Source of the DNA: Apricaphanius iberus
Taxonomy: Eukaryota; Chordata; Actinopteri; Cyprinodontiformes; Aphaniidae
Length of the DNA stretch: 64,000 bases
Assembly: GCA_028564705.1 (NCBI GenBank)
Contig: JAPXFQ010000355.1
Span: forward strand, 277,061 to 341,060
Reading direction: 5' to 3'
Shown here: piece by piece, positions 44,616-56,076 of the stretch
Numbering within the stretch: position 1 is the stretch's first letter
Layout of the letters: each line of letters begins with the position of its first letter
Notes under the pieces: generated by a model
Seen by the model: the letters and a program-made list of their open reading frames with translations, nothing else
What the model was told of the DNA's origin: nothing
Database searches by the model: none
Translations under genes and position numbers: made by a program

Positions 44616-47140
44616 AAACAGCCAGATTTGAGCTTTTTGTTTTGTGAAACCAATGCCTCTAACATGACCGTTTGATGATATTGTGTAGCAACGCTGTAAT
44701 TTCGTCTACCAGTTCAGGGCCTGTTTGTTTCACGTTTTGCTTTTTGTTTTTTTACTGAAACTGTGTTACTGAATAACAAAAATACAAAGGTTTTTGAAAT
44801 GCAAACCAGCCTAAATTGGTGTAGCCATTAGGATCCGATTTTACTTGTTGCTGGTTGAATTTTTGTCCTTCCAAGCAATTAGGAAGAAGTTCACATTTCA
44901 TAGAACAGACACATAATGTCGCTTCACAATCTCCGCTGCAGCCTGCTCTAGGTCGTTCTGGCAAGAAAACCGCGGCCTGTGACGCTTTTTATTTTAATTT
45001 ACCCTGCTGAGGTTTGGTTCAGACCTACGTGCGTTGAAAATTCTCCTTTCATCCTGCCTTTATTTCCCTCCAGTTTCAGCTTTTTGTTTGTCTAAATTAC
45101 CATCAGCTGCTGATAGAGGCATCAGCAGTTTTTAAGAGGGAGTTGTAGGTTGTATTGATGCCAGATTAGTGATCAAAACAGTTTGGCGAGACACATTTCC
45201 TCTCCCAGTGTGACGTTAAACAGAAGGAAAAAAATAATAATTTAAAGTTTCTACAGTTTGCTGGTTTACTTTCTGATAAACTTTTATCCTTGATCTGTAT
45301 CAGAGAAACAAAAGGCCATGGAATGCAATTTTGCTTTCTGAGACACAATTTTCTCCACAAACTCAGCTACCGAGGCTTTGAAGCATGGCTTTGATTGTTT
45401 CTTAAAGTGCAGTTGTGAGCATATGTTTGACAAGGGCGAAGATAAGTGTGAGATTAATCTTGTTGGGGGAAAACTCAACTAATTATAATGGGTTGGGACT
45501 GAGTGGATTGAATTTAGATGACTTTTTTTGATGAAACGCTTAATCGACTCCTGGGTTTGCTGGCCCCGAAAAGAAGCAAATTTATGTTTTTGTTGGTAAT
45601 TATCTACAGGGACATCTCTGTAAATTAGGAGACAATTGGAAAGTTCAATTTGAACATATAAAACTCAGATAATATACAAATTAATTCAACTCTGTGATAT
45701 TTCAACAATTTAATTCAGTAAAGTATCAAGTTACAACCATATATTACACAGTGTCTGCACTGATTGTTCACTGCTTCTTTTATATTTTCACAACAAAAAA
45801 CATTTTTTAATTGTATCTTACACAATATTGAACTTTTCTGAAAAACAAACTTTTAGGTTTGACTTATCAGCAATGATCTTTAAGATCTAAAAAAGTAAAT
45901 GAAAAAATTGCTACTGTGTTTGTATTTCAGTCTTTAATTTGAACTAATGGATTAAATAAACCTTTTACAGTTCATTTATATATTTTATCATCTAGTTTTT
46001 TGGCCTCCACCTTGATACCAGCGCAAGAAGTTAAGCTAGGACCATTAAAATGTTAATAAACACCAAGTCAAACCTACTTTAGACATCTTTCAGTATTATT
46101 ACCATTGTAGTCTGTTGTTCTGTATTTGATGCATTCTAGTCAATGGGTTTGTGAAACTTTAATGTCCCCATCACAGTGTTATAAGCTGCCGCTTCCATTA
46201 AGTTCAATTTAAAATATCCATGTTGGCTGTCTTATAGGATCTGTGTGCTTGAGAAGCATCCAGAATCAGACTCCAAGGCTCTAGAGGCAGGTGGATAAAA
46301 TTAAACTTAACATCAAATAAAAACAGCTGCATGGCCAGGGAATACAAGATGAAATGAGGAATGAGAGCGCGAAACAACTTCAGTCTAGTAGAAAATATAA
46401 TAAAATCTCTGAGTATGTAGCAGTCAAAGGAAATGCAGGTGGTGCCGATCAATGGGCAATTCAGGTGGGAAATGAGGCAGAGAAACGAGGTAATGGAGGA
46501 GATTCAAGAAAACTTTTAAACCCAATCAACAAACAAAACATCATTTGAAGTTTCATTAGGGTATTTTCTTCACACAGTATGAAACTTAATGAAGGGGCGG
46601 CTAAAAGAAGCGGTGTTCAGTAAGGGTCCAAAATCTCCAAGCCTGAAAAAAATCTTTTTTTTGTATTAAATCCTTGAAACACCCGCCTCAAAACAGAAAA
46701 GAAAAGTTCTAGAACAATATTTGGGTCAACTAAAAACAAGTGTAAAATTCAGTCAGGACCTGTTTGATTTTAGTTTTTAATTTATTCTTACTGATACATG
46801 GATGTGAGTACTTGCTGATTCTGAGTACTAATGCTACCACACAAAAAATGCATTGAATTGGAAAACAGGTTTTATTTTCTTCTCTGCTCAACACAACGGA
46901 AGATGGTGAGATATATAAAATAAAATATTGATAAAAATGACCAAAAAAACTAAAATTTCAAGTGAAAAAAAAATAAATCTGTAAAGTTATTGCAGAGGTT
47001 ACACATTTTAAGTGTAGGTTCATGGTATCTCAACTAACCGATATGAGTATATTACAATGGTATCGGCCCCAATACCCATTGCCAGTATTGGTGAATCCCT
47101 GTCCTTTTCATCTACCCTACCATTTAGCCACAATATATCT
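44616..47140. other. unassigned sequence
   Basis: About 2.5 kb without a supported gene, RNA or mobile element. The short open frames (up to 82 codons) have no motifs. This is one of the least repetitive stretches of the window. Confidence 0.45.
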
Positions 47141-47440
47141 GACCATTTACCCCTACCCTTTATACATACCCCACCCTACCATTCATCCATACTCTACCCA
47201 CCCTACCATTCACCCATACTCTACCCCACCCTAACATTCACTCATTCTCTACCCTAGCATGTACACTGCAAAAAAAGATGTGTTGATGCAAAAAAAGATG
47301 TGTTAAAAAAGACACATGTCCTGTAAAATAAATGCTCCAGTTAAGCTTTTAATTTATTTGTATGCACCTATTGATATGTATTCTTTTTGTTGCTTAATGT
47401 ATATTCGATTTTTCTGTTTCCATTTACCCAAACGCTATCC
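47141..47440 (+). repeat. minisatellite lead-in and 305-bp duplicate (copy 2, 47199-47503)
   Basis: Degenerate 'accctaccattcacccatac' units (47,141-47,260) lead into the non-repetitive core of the 305-bp duplicate shared with 41771-42075. The minisatellite proper follows directly. Confidence 0.8.
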
Positions 47441-48890
47441 TTCCATTTACCCATACTCTATCGTACCATTTACCCATATTCTACCCCACCCTACCATTTA
47501 CCAATACTCTGTCGTACCATTTACCCATATTCTACCCCACTCTACCATTTACCCATACTCTATCGTACCATTTACCCATATTCTACCCCACCCTTCCATT
47601 TACCAATACTCAATCGTACCATTTACCCATATTCCACCCCACCCTACCATTTACCAATACTCTGTCGTACCATTTATCCATATTCTACCCCACTCTACCA
47701 TTTACCAATACTCTGTCGTACCATTTACCCATATTCTACCCCACTCTACCATTTACCCATACTCTATCGTACCATTTACCCATATTCTACCCCACCCTTC
47801 CATTTACCAATACTCAATCGTACCATTTACCCATATTCCACCCCACCCTACCATTTACCAATACTCTGTCGTACCATTTATCCATATTCTACCCCACTCT
47901 ACCATTTACCAATACTCTGTCGTACCATTTACCCATATTCTACCCCACTCACCATACCCATACTCTATCGTACCATTTACCCATATTCTACCCACCCTTC
48001 CATTTACCAATACTCTATCGTACCATTTACCCATATTCTACCCCACCCTACCATTTACCAATACTCTATCGTACCATTTACCATATTCTACCCCACCTTC
48101 CATTTACCAATACTCAGTCGTACCATTTACCCATATTCCACCCCACTCTACCATTTACCAATACTCTATCGTACCATTTACCCATATTCTACCCCACCTA
48201 CCATTTACCAATACTCTATCGTACCATTTACCCATATTCTACCCCACCCTACCATTTACCAATACTCTATCGTACCATTTACCCATATTCTACCCCACCC
48301 TACCATTTACCAATACTCTATCGTACCATTTACCCATATTCTACCCCATACCATTTACCAATACTCTATCGTACCATTTACCCATATTCTACCCCACCCT
48401 ACCATTTACCCATACTCTATCGTACCATTTACCCATATTCTACCCACCTTACCTTTACCAATACTCTATCGTACCATTTACCCATATTCTACCCCACCCT
48501 ACCATTTACCAATACTCTATCGTACCATTTACCCATATTCTACCCCACCCTACCATTTACCAATACTCTATCGTACCATTTACCCATATTCTACCCCACC
48601 CTACCATTTACCAATACTCTATCGTACCATTTACCCATATTCTACCCCACCCTACCATTTTCCCATACTCTATCGTACCATTTACCCATTTTCTATCCCA
48701 CCCTACCATTTACCAATACTCTATCCTACCATTTCCCCACATTCTACCAATTATCCTTGCTCTACCCTGCCATTTTGCCATACTTTACCGCAGCCTACCC
48801 TTTATTCATAACCTCCCTACCCCATACTATAACCCTTTCTGCCCTTTACCCATACACTACCTTACTCTACTATTTACCCATACCTCACCC
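47441..48890 (+). repeat. ~51-bp minisatellite with 204-bp higher-order unit
   Basis: Roughly 25 head-to-tail units composed of ccatttacccatattctacc, ccaccctaccatttaccaat and actctatcgta, degenerating after ~48,740. In the first half four unit variants (tctgtcg/cactc, tctatcg/cttcc, tcaatcg/ttccacc, tctgtcg/ttatccat) recur with a 204-bp period (starts near 47,492, 47,696 and 47,900). In the second half a near-uniform unit predominates. Open frames of 555 and 474 codons run through it because the unit has no stop in several frames and 51 is a multiple of three. The IYQYSIVPFTHILPHP repeats are not regarded as a gene. Confidence 0.9.
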
Positions 48891-49798
48891 TGTTTATTGT
48901 ATTCTTGTTGTGGACAAATGCGTTATTGCTTAACCAAGAAAAAAGGGGACCGACAAAACAAAAAGGTGGGTACCCCAGAATAATGCAGTGGTCATATTTT
49001 AGATACTTTCTTGATTTTACTTGTTAAACTGCTTGTCTTTGTTTTGTCTTTGCATTTATCTGTAGGAATAAAACACTTTCAAATGCAAGACATTTTGTCA
49101 GTCGTCAGGGAAAATCATCAGGGCAGAAGAAGTTGAGGCCAAGACCTGGCTAAAAACCCATGATTGTGGGATCATTTAAATAGACAAGCAGCGCTCTTTC
49201 TGCTGAACTCAGGATCTCCTCTCTCCGGGGGGGAGCTGCTCTGCTTGTTAAACACTAACTGAGAAACTGAAAGCATGGAGTCCAGAAATGTAGATGCGAT
49301 GTGAGAGGGGCAAATGCTTTTTTCATGTTGTCTTTCTTTTTTGAGTCATGGGTTATTATATTCACAACAGTTTCCCCATATTAATTATATATTTAGTTCT
49401 TATAAGAAATGTCATTTGAGGATGGCAGTACACCCTCCATTTATTCGGTCTGAAATATTTATATTTGCAGATTATAAAGATAAAAGTCTAAAGGTGGATC
49501 TGGTTTCTAGTAATAATTAAATAATAAATATCATATTATTTTCTTCACTTTACAACACATCCGTGTTTCACATGTCTTACTGCTTACAACATAGCCATAG
49601 TCATTTAGAGTTGCCCAGAAAACTTGACCAAAGACAGACCATCCGTCCAGAAGTCTCCTTGCAATCTGGATTAATTTGTCATTGTTATTTCAGGGCAGTT
49701 GCCTGAATGTCACATTTAGTGCATCCATAGAGTGTCATTGCCCAAGGTTTCTATGATATGTAACCATGGTAAGTTACTGTTTTTAAAACTGGGATAAG
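48891..49798. other. unassigned sequence
   Basis: No gene or repeat supported between the minisatellite and the truncated LINE. Confidence 0.4.
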
Positions 49799-49918
49799 TT
49801 GATTATTATTTGCCGCCAATACGCCACAGTTGGCATCTCAAGGCCCTTTACAAGAAAAGCCATGTAGATTTAATCATACAGACAATATAAACAGTTTAAA
49901 AGTTTTCTGTTTAAGGAA

Positions 49919-50397
49919 TCACAGGCAGTTGTGTGCTTGTTGTGTGCTTGAAACTACCATCCTAGGAACTACCAGTAAACCTGCATTCTGAGAACGAAGT
50001 GCTCTGTTAGGAACATATGGAACAATCAGATCTCTGATGTACGATAGAGCTTTATTATTAAGGGCTATATAAGTAAGGAGCAGGATCTTAAACTCTATTC
50101 TGGATTTAACAGGAAGCCAATTGAGAGAAGCCAAAACAGGAGAAATGTGATCTCTCTTTTTAATATTCATCAGAACTCTTGCTGCAGCATTTTGGATCAA
50201 TTGAAGGCTTTTAATTGCATTTTGCAGACCTCCTGATAATAAGGAATTACAGCAGTCCAGCCTTGAAGTAATGCAAATGCATGGACTAGTTTCTCTGCAT
50301 CACTGGAAGATGTTTCTAATTTTAGCAATATTCCAGAGGTGAAAGGGTAAGAAATCTTAGAAACCTGTTTAATATATGATTTAAATGTCATGTATTA
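49919..50397 (-). pseudogene. L2 ORF2 post-RT fragment, frameshifted
   Basis: Two overlapping frames (50200-49919 and 50391-50197) hold the post-RT domain: [59 protein letters not shown], collinear with the intact ORF2. The frame is broken near 50,200 and again upstream of 50,391. The extreme C-terminus diverges after LLVVPRM. Confidence 0.75.
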
Positions 50398-50696
50398 TTC
50401 AATAATTACACTGAGGTTGTTTACATTAGTACCAGAGGCCAATTTAATGCCATCCAGATGAAGTGATTGATTTAGCAGTTTCCTTTTAAAGTTTCTGGTC
50501 CAAAGACAACAACCTCTGTCTTGTCTGAATTTAGAAGCAGAAATTTCAGTCATCCAGGTTTTATGTCTTCGAGACATGCCTGCAATCTACCAAACTGATG
50601 GTTTCATCAGGATTTATGGATAAATATAATTGTGTAGCATTGCAATAACTGTGCAAATATATACCGTGCTGTTTAATTATTTTACTTGTTGGAAAA

Positions 50697-50698
<2 letters not shown>

Positions 50699-50779
<81 letters not shown>

Positions 50780-50780
50780 T
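50699..50780. repeat. (TA)n(GA)n compound microsatellite inside the LINE copy
   Basis: About 28 AT/TA dinucleotides followed by ~12 GA. The intact LINE has only 'gcatatatatagtaaagag' at the matching place (~37,978-37,995), so the tract grew from a short seed within the element. Confidence 0.85.
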
Positions 50781-50795
50781 AAAAAATTGGTTATC

Positions 50796-53555
50796 ATCCA
50801 GAAAAACCCTCGAATACTTCCTAAAAAAGGACTCCAAAGAGGAGTTGAAAAGGGAACTTCATGGATGCAAAGCAGGACCTAAGAGCAGGGGAAGAAGGAG
50901 GAATTTCAAACCATCCTTTCCATCTATCATGACGGGCAAGGATCATACTCCATGACTCCCGTTTCTCTGTCCGACTTTTTAACCGCAAACCAGACGGAGA
51001 TTTAAAGAGGAGCGGCCAAAACAAATGAGGTGGATTAGCAGCACTCACTCAACAGATGATGGTGTCACCCAGGACGTGTCACTGTGGAATAATGTTTCTG
51101 CTTCCTGGACTTTGATCTGTTAGACTGTGGTGATAGTAATGACGCTGACATAGCGCAACATTCTTCAGCAGTGCCCATCTGTCAGAAGGATATATTTTAA
51201 AGAGCAACGCAGCGGATCGTCCCCACACCATTGAACCAGTAGGTGAAGCTACTGCTTTCCTCTCTTCTGATTTGTATTCATTGTCAGCAGGTCTCTTTTG
51301 CAGTCTTAAATAATTAATTTTTGCCATGCACATTTCCTGACAATACAACGATTTCAATCCTATGGGGTAATTCTTTAACATTTGGTTTCTTTGGCTTCAT
51401 GCAAATGTTACAGAGCAGACCTTGGAGAAAAGGAAACTCTGCTCCATCTACCAGCTCTCTAATTACTGGTTAGCGACAAGTATTCTGATTAACTAACTCT
51501 CATAATACCATCTAAGCAAAGTAATATTTTCTCTCCCACCAGCATTGTTCTCTGGGAGATTTTGCTCATCCATTAGTATGAATGTTCACGTCCAGATCGT
51601 TGTTGAAATTCAACAAATGCATTGCAGAAGGAAGAGTCTTTCTCATGGATTATTCAGGAGCCAGGTGGAGATGTTGACCCTGCTTGCTGACTCAGTTTGG
51701 CCTTTTTGAGTAATTTATTATTTTGTCCTTGCAGGTTAGGCTGCTGTGACCTTCTTTCAGTTCAGCTGTGATATACAGTGACGCTCGTCAGGGTCAGTCG
51801 TTAAACTTACTGGATGTGGTTTGTTATACGTCAGCAGTTTTTACTTTTATAGCAAAAGTTTCCAAGGAAAAAACCTTCTTCCAACTTGATGCTTGTTTGC
51901 GTTGGTGAATATTGAACACTTTGATTGCATTGCAGGTGAATATAGCTTTTACATCAGGAGAGGTAATGATTAGCATTGATTTTTTTTGTCTTTTGCATAC
52001 AACAAAATAAAATAACAACAAAGATTTGGACTTTAAAGTATGAAACGTGTGAATGAGGAACCGTCTCCAGCGTTAAATCCTCATTATTTTTCTACTTATA
52101 GACAAAAATCAATGTAAAATGTAATTGAATTGAAGCAAAAATAAAAAATAAAAACTGTCTTCTGTTCATTGGGAAACCAAAGTATGATTACAGCACTATT
52201 CACAGGTTTTTCCGTAAAATGTAACTGTAACCCAGTGTTAAAACCGTGATAAAAAATATAATTATTGATATTACTGATTAAAATCCCCTAAAAGAGTATA
52301 TTAATATAAATTGATCAATATAATTTTAAAAAATCATTTAAAAAGACATAATAAATAACGCTATAGTATAAAATCATCATCGGCCGTAAGGTCAAGTCTC
52401 CTCTCCTGACCTCTACGTCTTCTGTACATGCTAGTCAGACATGCCAGAGACGCAGACAGAGAGAGACATTGTACCTGCTCCGGAGAAGCTAACGTGTTAG
52501 TAGCAGCCTTTTCGGTGAAAATACACAGTGATAGGTAAGCAAAAACCGACCCAAACTAAGCAAAACCTTGCAATATACAGATTAATGACAATTCGTTTTA
52601 TAAAATTTAAGATACTGAGTCCCAAAGGCTGTGAATCCTCGCTATTTGGGAAACCCTGTGTCCTACGTGGATGTAGCATGGTGAGTGCCATTCATTGTGA
52701 ATGGGGCTGGTTAGCATGCTAATCTCCGGATGCTAGTCTCCGAGTGGTATCTCCGCTAGTTTTTTCACTACGAAAATGCACTTTTAGAGGTAAATAGGTT
52801 AATCCAAGGTCCCAATTCATTTGATACGAAATGCTATTTCAAGGTTTATGCAAAGTCAATTGTGTAGAGGCGTAAAAGGCCGTTTTCTGTGCAAAATAGT
52901 TCATATAGCACATGCTAATTCTTACCCTGGTGGTGCTAATGTGGGTTAGCTACTGTGAAAATTATTAGGGTTGATGTCAAGTGTTGGTACATGCACTTTG
53001 CCTGTTTATTTTAAAGACATTTCTGTTTTAAAAAGTAAGAAATGTTTATTTTATGCACTTAAAGCCTGTGAGTGTAATTTTTGAGTTTAAAGTGTACTTG
53101 CTATACACTTTTGAGATAAACTATTTGTGTACTAAATTTAAACTAATGTAAATTTGGGTTATTTTTTATTTAGTAATACTTGAATTATAATGTTGTCCAA
53201 CTGAAGATATTTTGAATAATTTTAAACGCTTTTATTAGTAACTATAGTCTTTATAGAACATAATTTAAGCTATTGTCTGACCTGTTTCCAGGTCAGTTTT
53301 TTGTGTGTGGATCCAATTCAAGAAGATGCTCCAGATCTGGATGGCGAGCCCTAGCCCGAATCACAGTAACTGGTATTTGTAACCCGACTGGTTACGGTTA
53401 TACACGAACATTGAAAGACTTGACAAACATTGAAAGGACTTTACAACAATTTTGGGGGTATTTTTATTTTATTTTTCAAACTGCGCAAATTGTGTTACCA
53501 TTGTACATAATTATCTTAAACTAAACTGCAGAGTAAACCTTTATTATTTTCCTGC
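50796..53555. other. unassigned sequence
   Basis: No supported gene in 2.7 kb. A patch at 52,640-52,770 repeats 'tagtctccg/atctccgg' words, and around 53,280-53,440 there is CpG-containing sequence, but no family is recognised. The last 40 bases (aaacctttattattttcctg) could already belong to the LTR-like region that follows. Confidence 0.35.
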
Positions 53556-53559
53556 AATC

Positions 53560-54216
53560 TCTTGTGTGTGTGTCCTTTGATGTTGTACACCCTAGGCTCC
53601 CCCGAATCTTACAATCTATCTGATCTAGCCCAATTGTCCCTTCAGTCCGTCCTTCACTATATAAGGGCACAGATAGCACCATATGTGTTACATAACTCTC
53701 AAATTATTTGCAGAAAATTCACCTTTAGCTCACTTGCTTTGTAGAGCATTCCTAAAACATTCAAATAAAATGCAGCTTATGAAGGTAGAATACGTAGAAG
53801 AAATGCTATTTCACTGCCCTTTGCAAAGCAGCCAATCAGGGAGGGGCATTTATTGTCCTTGGTACTAATTGGTTGAACCTCTAACAACTGAGATGTTGGC
53901 TTCTTGGTTAGCACTGGGAATATCAATGCATGGTGTAGTGGGAAAATTATTTGAAGGTGATTAATTGATAGTTAAAGCAGTTTGAGAATATTCCAGAATG
54001 TTTGAGAACCGTGGACCTTTTACCTACACTGATGCAGCATGTTGTCTTGTTTTTGCTTCGGGACTCAGGTATATCACACACACACACAGGAAGCAGGCAG
54101 GCGCACAGAGAGGGAGAGACCATTGCTGTAATGTCGGAATAAAATATGTTCAAACCCCAACGGAGACTGAACCATCCTTATCCTTATGTCCATCTCTATG
54201 GAAATATCCCATACCA
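53560..54216 (+). mobile_element. LTR-like region of a decayed endogenous retro-element
   Basis: The plus strand shows a promoter-like TATA box (cactatataaggg at ~53,655), a polyadenylation signal (aataaa at ~54,139) and a terminal 'cca' at 54214-54216. Three bases later comes a primer-binding-site-like sequence (54220). The order U3-R-U5-PBS fits a 5' LTR of roughly 650 bp. The left boundary, the target duplication and a second LTR were not identified, so this may be a truncated copy. It is an old, non-functional remnant. Confidence 0.4.
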
Positions 54217-54219
54217 GTT

Positions 54220-54237
54220 TGACGCCCAACGTGACCT
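54220..54237 (+). promoter_or_regulatory. tRNA-Lys-type primer-binding site
   Basis: tgacgcccaacgtgacct differs at one position within its first 14 bases from the known tRNA-Lys primer site that begins TGGCGCCC. The position directly after an LTR-like end supports the reading. Confidence 0.4.
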
Positions 54238-54360
54238 ACAACAAGCGGACTGAGTGGACAGAGATGGATTCTCTCCGGCGTCCGGGCTTCGGACACCAAA
54301 GGAACCACTGGCCACGGTCTGAAGGATAACTCAGTTCCAGCATGAGGATGTTCTGAAATT

Positions 54361-54561
54361 ATGGCCGGGACCCTGAGAAATCAGCAGTTGAGGGTCTTTA
54401 TTTACGATTTCCTGCTTGTTTTCTTGTTTTGTTTAGTTTGTGGGAGCCAGTCGGAGCGAGAGGACAATACATTTTTTTTGTTGCATGGAACTCAGCCTAA
54501 AGTAGGAGAACCGACTTGCAACCAGGAGCCAGGGAAGCTTTGTTTATTTTCACTGTTTTAA
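54361..54561 (+). other. short open frame in the leader of the LTR element
   Basis: 66 codons beginning MAGTLRNQQLRVF, followed by a hydrophobic stretch (DFLLVFLFCLVCG) that would serve as a signal peptide or membrane anchor, then SQSERED. It starts ~120 bases downstream of the primer-binding site. It could be a decayed leader reading frame of the retro-element or a chance frame. No homology is recognised and no gag or pol sequence follows. Confidence 0.25.
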
Positions 54562-54752
54562 CCACTTTCATTGCTGTCTGAGCACGGAGAGAGTTTGGTA
54601 AGTAGACAACATCTTTCCTCCATCTAAGGACAACAGAAAAGAAAGGGGAAAATGCTGTTGTGATGATTGGCGGACTGGATCTGGACTTAAAGGGACGGTG
54701 TGTGGTGTCCGAAGAGCAGCTGGAGATGCACAGAGCCAGTCTGTCAAGGTGG

Positions 54753-54815
54753 GGACTGGAACCGTTAACCCTCTGATTACACGTCAAACTCATAACTCCT
54801 AAACCACGGTCACCG
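54753..54815 (-). repeat. tRNA-like SINE head
   Basis: On the minus strand an A-box-like tggtttaggag and a B-box ggttccagtcc (10 of 11 with the GGTTCGAGTCC type) are spaced about 33 bases apart. Between them is 'gtaatcagagggttaac', typical of tRNA-derived SINEs. The sequence does not fold into a good cloverleaf, so it is not a functional tRNA gene. The body presumably extends towards 54,650. Confidence 0.4.
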
Positions 54816-55749
54816 GAGAAGCAGCATGTATTCTACATGTTAATGCTTAGTAATTTTTTTTATTCGGCATTAAACACGTAGAACTGAGAAAAACAGTGCT
54901 GAGCTTTATCTCAAACAGTATTCTGACACTGAATTTGAAAAGCACCAAATACCACAATGGAACTCTGTTATATTAAGTGCTCAGACGTTTGGTTTATTTT
55001 TATTTTTTAACGGAGCCAATAAAGCTTATTTTAGTTGTTAACTCTCCAGGCTTTAGACAGAGCCCAAACCAACCCAGCTGCGTCCACTAAGAAAGTCTTT
55101 CCAGCTCAGTATATGAAAAAAGCCGTGTGGGTTTGGTTTGCACCTGTTTACTGAACATTCTGAAATGCTACAGATCAATTAACCACACAATGCGGTTATA
55201 AGATTACAAAAGCAGCTTGATAAATGGCTAACCCACATTAGCATGTAGCCATTTACTTCTCTGTCCATCAGGCGTCTTTGTTCTTTGATCCAGCTGCTGT
55301 TCTTTAGAAACGTAGAATAAAATCCTGTAATCCAGGCAGCCAAACAGGCGTTTTCACAGAGAAAGTAAAAAAATACAACAAAAAATGTGTTTTAAGCTGC
55401 CAAAAACCGAAGCTGCCATTAGCTGTGAGAAGGAGGAGGGTGTGTTTGAAAATCTAGCAGGGGTAAGCCGCTCTGCCTGCAGGCGTCAGTGCAGACACCT
55501 CTAGCACTCAACTTTCAACCAGTGATGTCACTAGTTGAACACTCAGTCGTTTTCTAAGAGAGGGAGGTGCAGCTACTCAGAGGGCAGAATTCAGGAGGAT
55601 TACTCGGACATGCGTAAATTAAGCGAAAACCATACTGGTGGGGTTTTTTTTATGGGAAAATTGCATTACCAGATGGTTGAAAACTCCCAAAACTTGATTT
55701 TGCATGATATAGCCCCTTTTGAGAGGGCCAATTCAGTACAAAGATGTAT
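54816..55749. other. unassigned sequence
   Basis: No supported gene or repeat. Confidence 0.4.
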
Positions 55750-56076
55750 ACTTGTTGGTAATCTGCTAGTGTATTTGTATCAGTGTAGTTGGAGAACGAA
55801 AGCAGACTTTGGAACATCCTGCCCCTGCAGCTTCGTTTAGTGGACTCTGTAGAGGTTTTCAAAAATCAAAAAAAAAAACATTTTATTTACCCAAGCTTTT
55901 AAGTTATTATCTCTTTGTGAAATATTTTTGTGCTCTGTTATTCAACTTTTTTTTTATTGTTTTAGATTTATCCTTATTTTAATTTGTATTACTATTTTTT
56001 GTGACTTATGTTGTTCAGCATTTTGTGACTCCTATGTCTGTGACAATCGCTTTACAAATAAACTTTACTTACTTGG
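55750..56076 (+). mobile_element. Rex1-like LINE 3' end
   Basis: A coding remnant, LWNILPLQLRLVDSVEVFKN at ~55,807-55,866 followed by ILFTQAFK, is the C-terminal 'LWN.LP..LR...V..FK..LKT.LF..AF' block of Rex1/CR1/L2-group ORF2. It is followed by a ~180-bp 3' UTR ending 'atcgctttacaaataaactt' and (tact)n. The element is severely 5'-truncated. Confidence 0.6.

Larger units (their letters stand above)
49799..50795 (-). mobile_element. 5'-truncated L2-type LINE copy
   Basis: On the minus strand this matches the 3' UTR and the last third of ORF2 of the full-length element at 35950-41326. Fragments in three frames include HGIYLHSY (pre-YADD region), [27 protein letters not shown]-type and [20 protein letters not shown]. 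Multiple frameshifts and ~75% similarity by eye make it an old inactive copy of the same or a sister family. The YADD aspartates are altered (HSYCNATQLYLS). Similarity stops at about 50,790, just beyond a microsatellite. Confidence 0.8.

Noticed and set aside
8191..48890. CRISPR-like arrays suggested by regular repeats
   Set aside because: Spacings are contiguous tandem repeats without unique spacers, and the genome is clearly a vertebrate one.
47316..48983. 555-codon open frame, the second longest in the window
   Set aside because: It is produced by a stop-free 51-bp minisatellite; the peptide is a 17-residue repeat, and the frame slips without loss of openness.
54753..54815. Functional tRNA gene on the minus strand
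   Set aside because: A- and B-box-like motifs are present, but arms do not pair into a cloverleaf; more likely the head of a tRNA-derived SINE.
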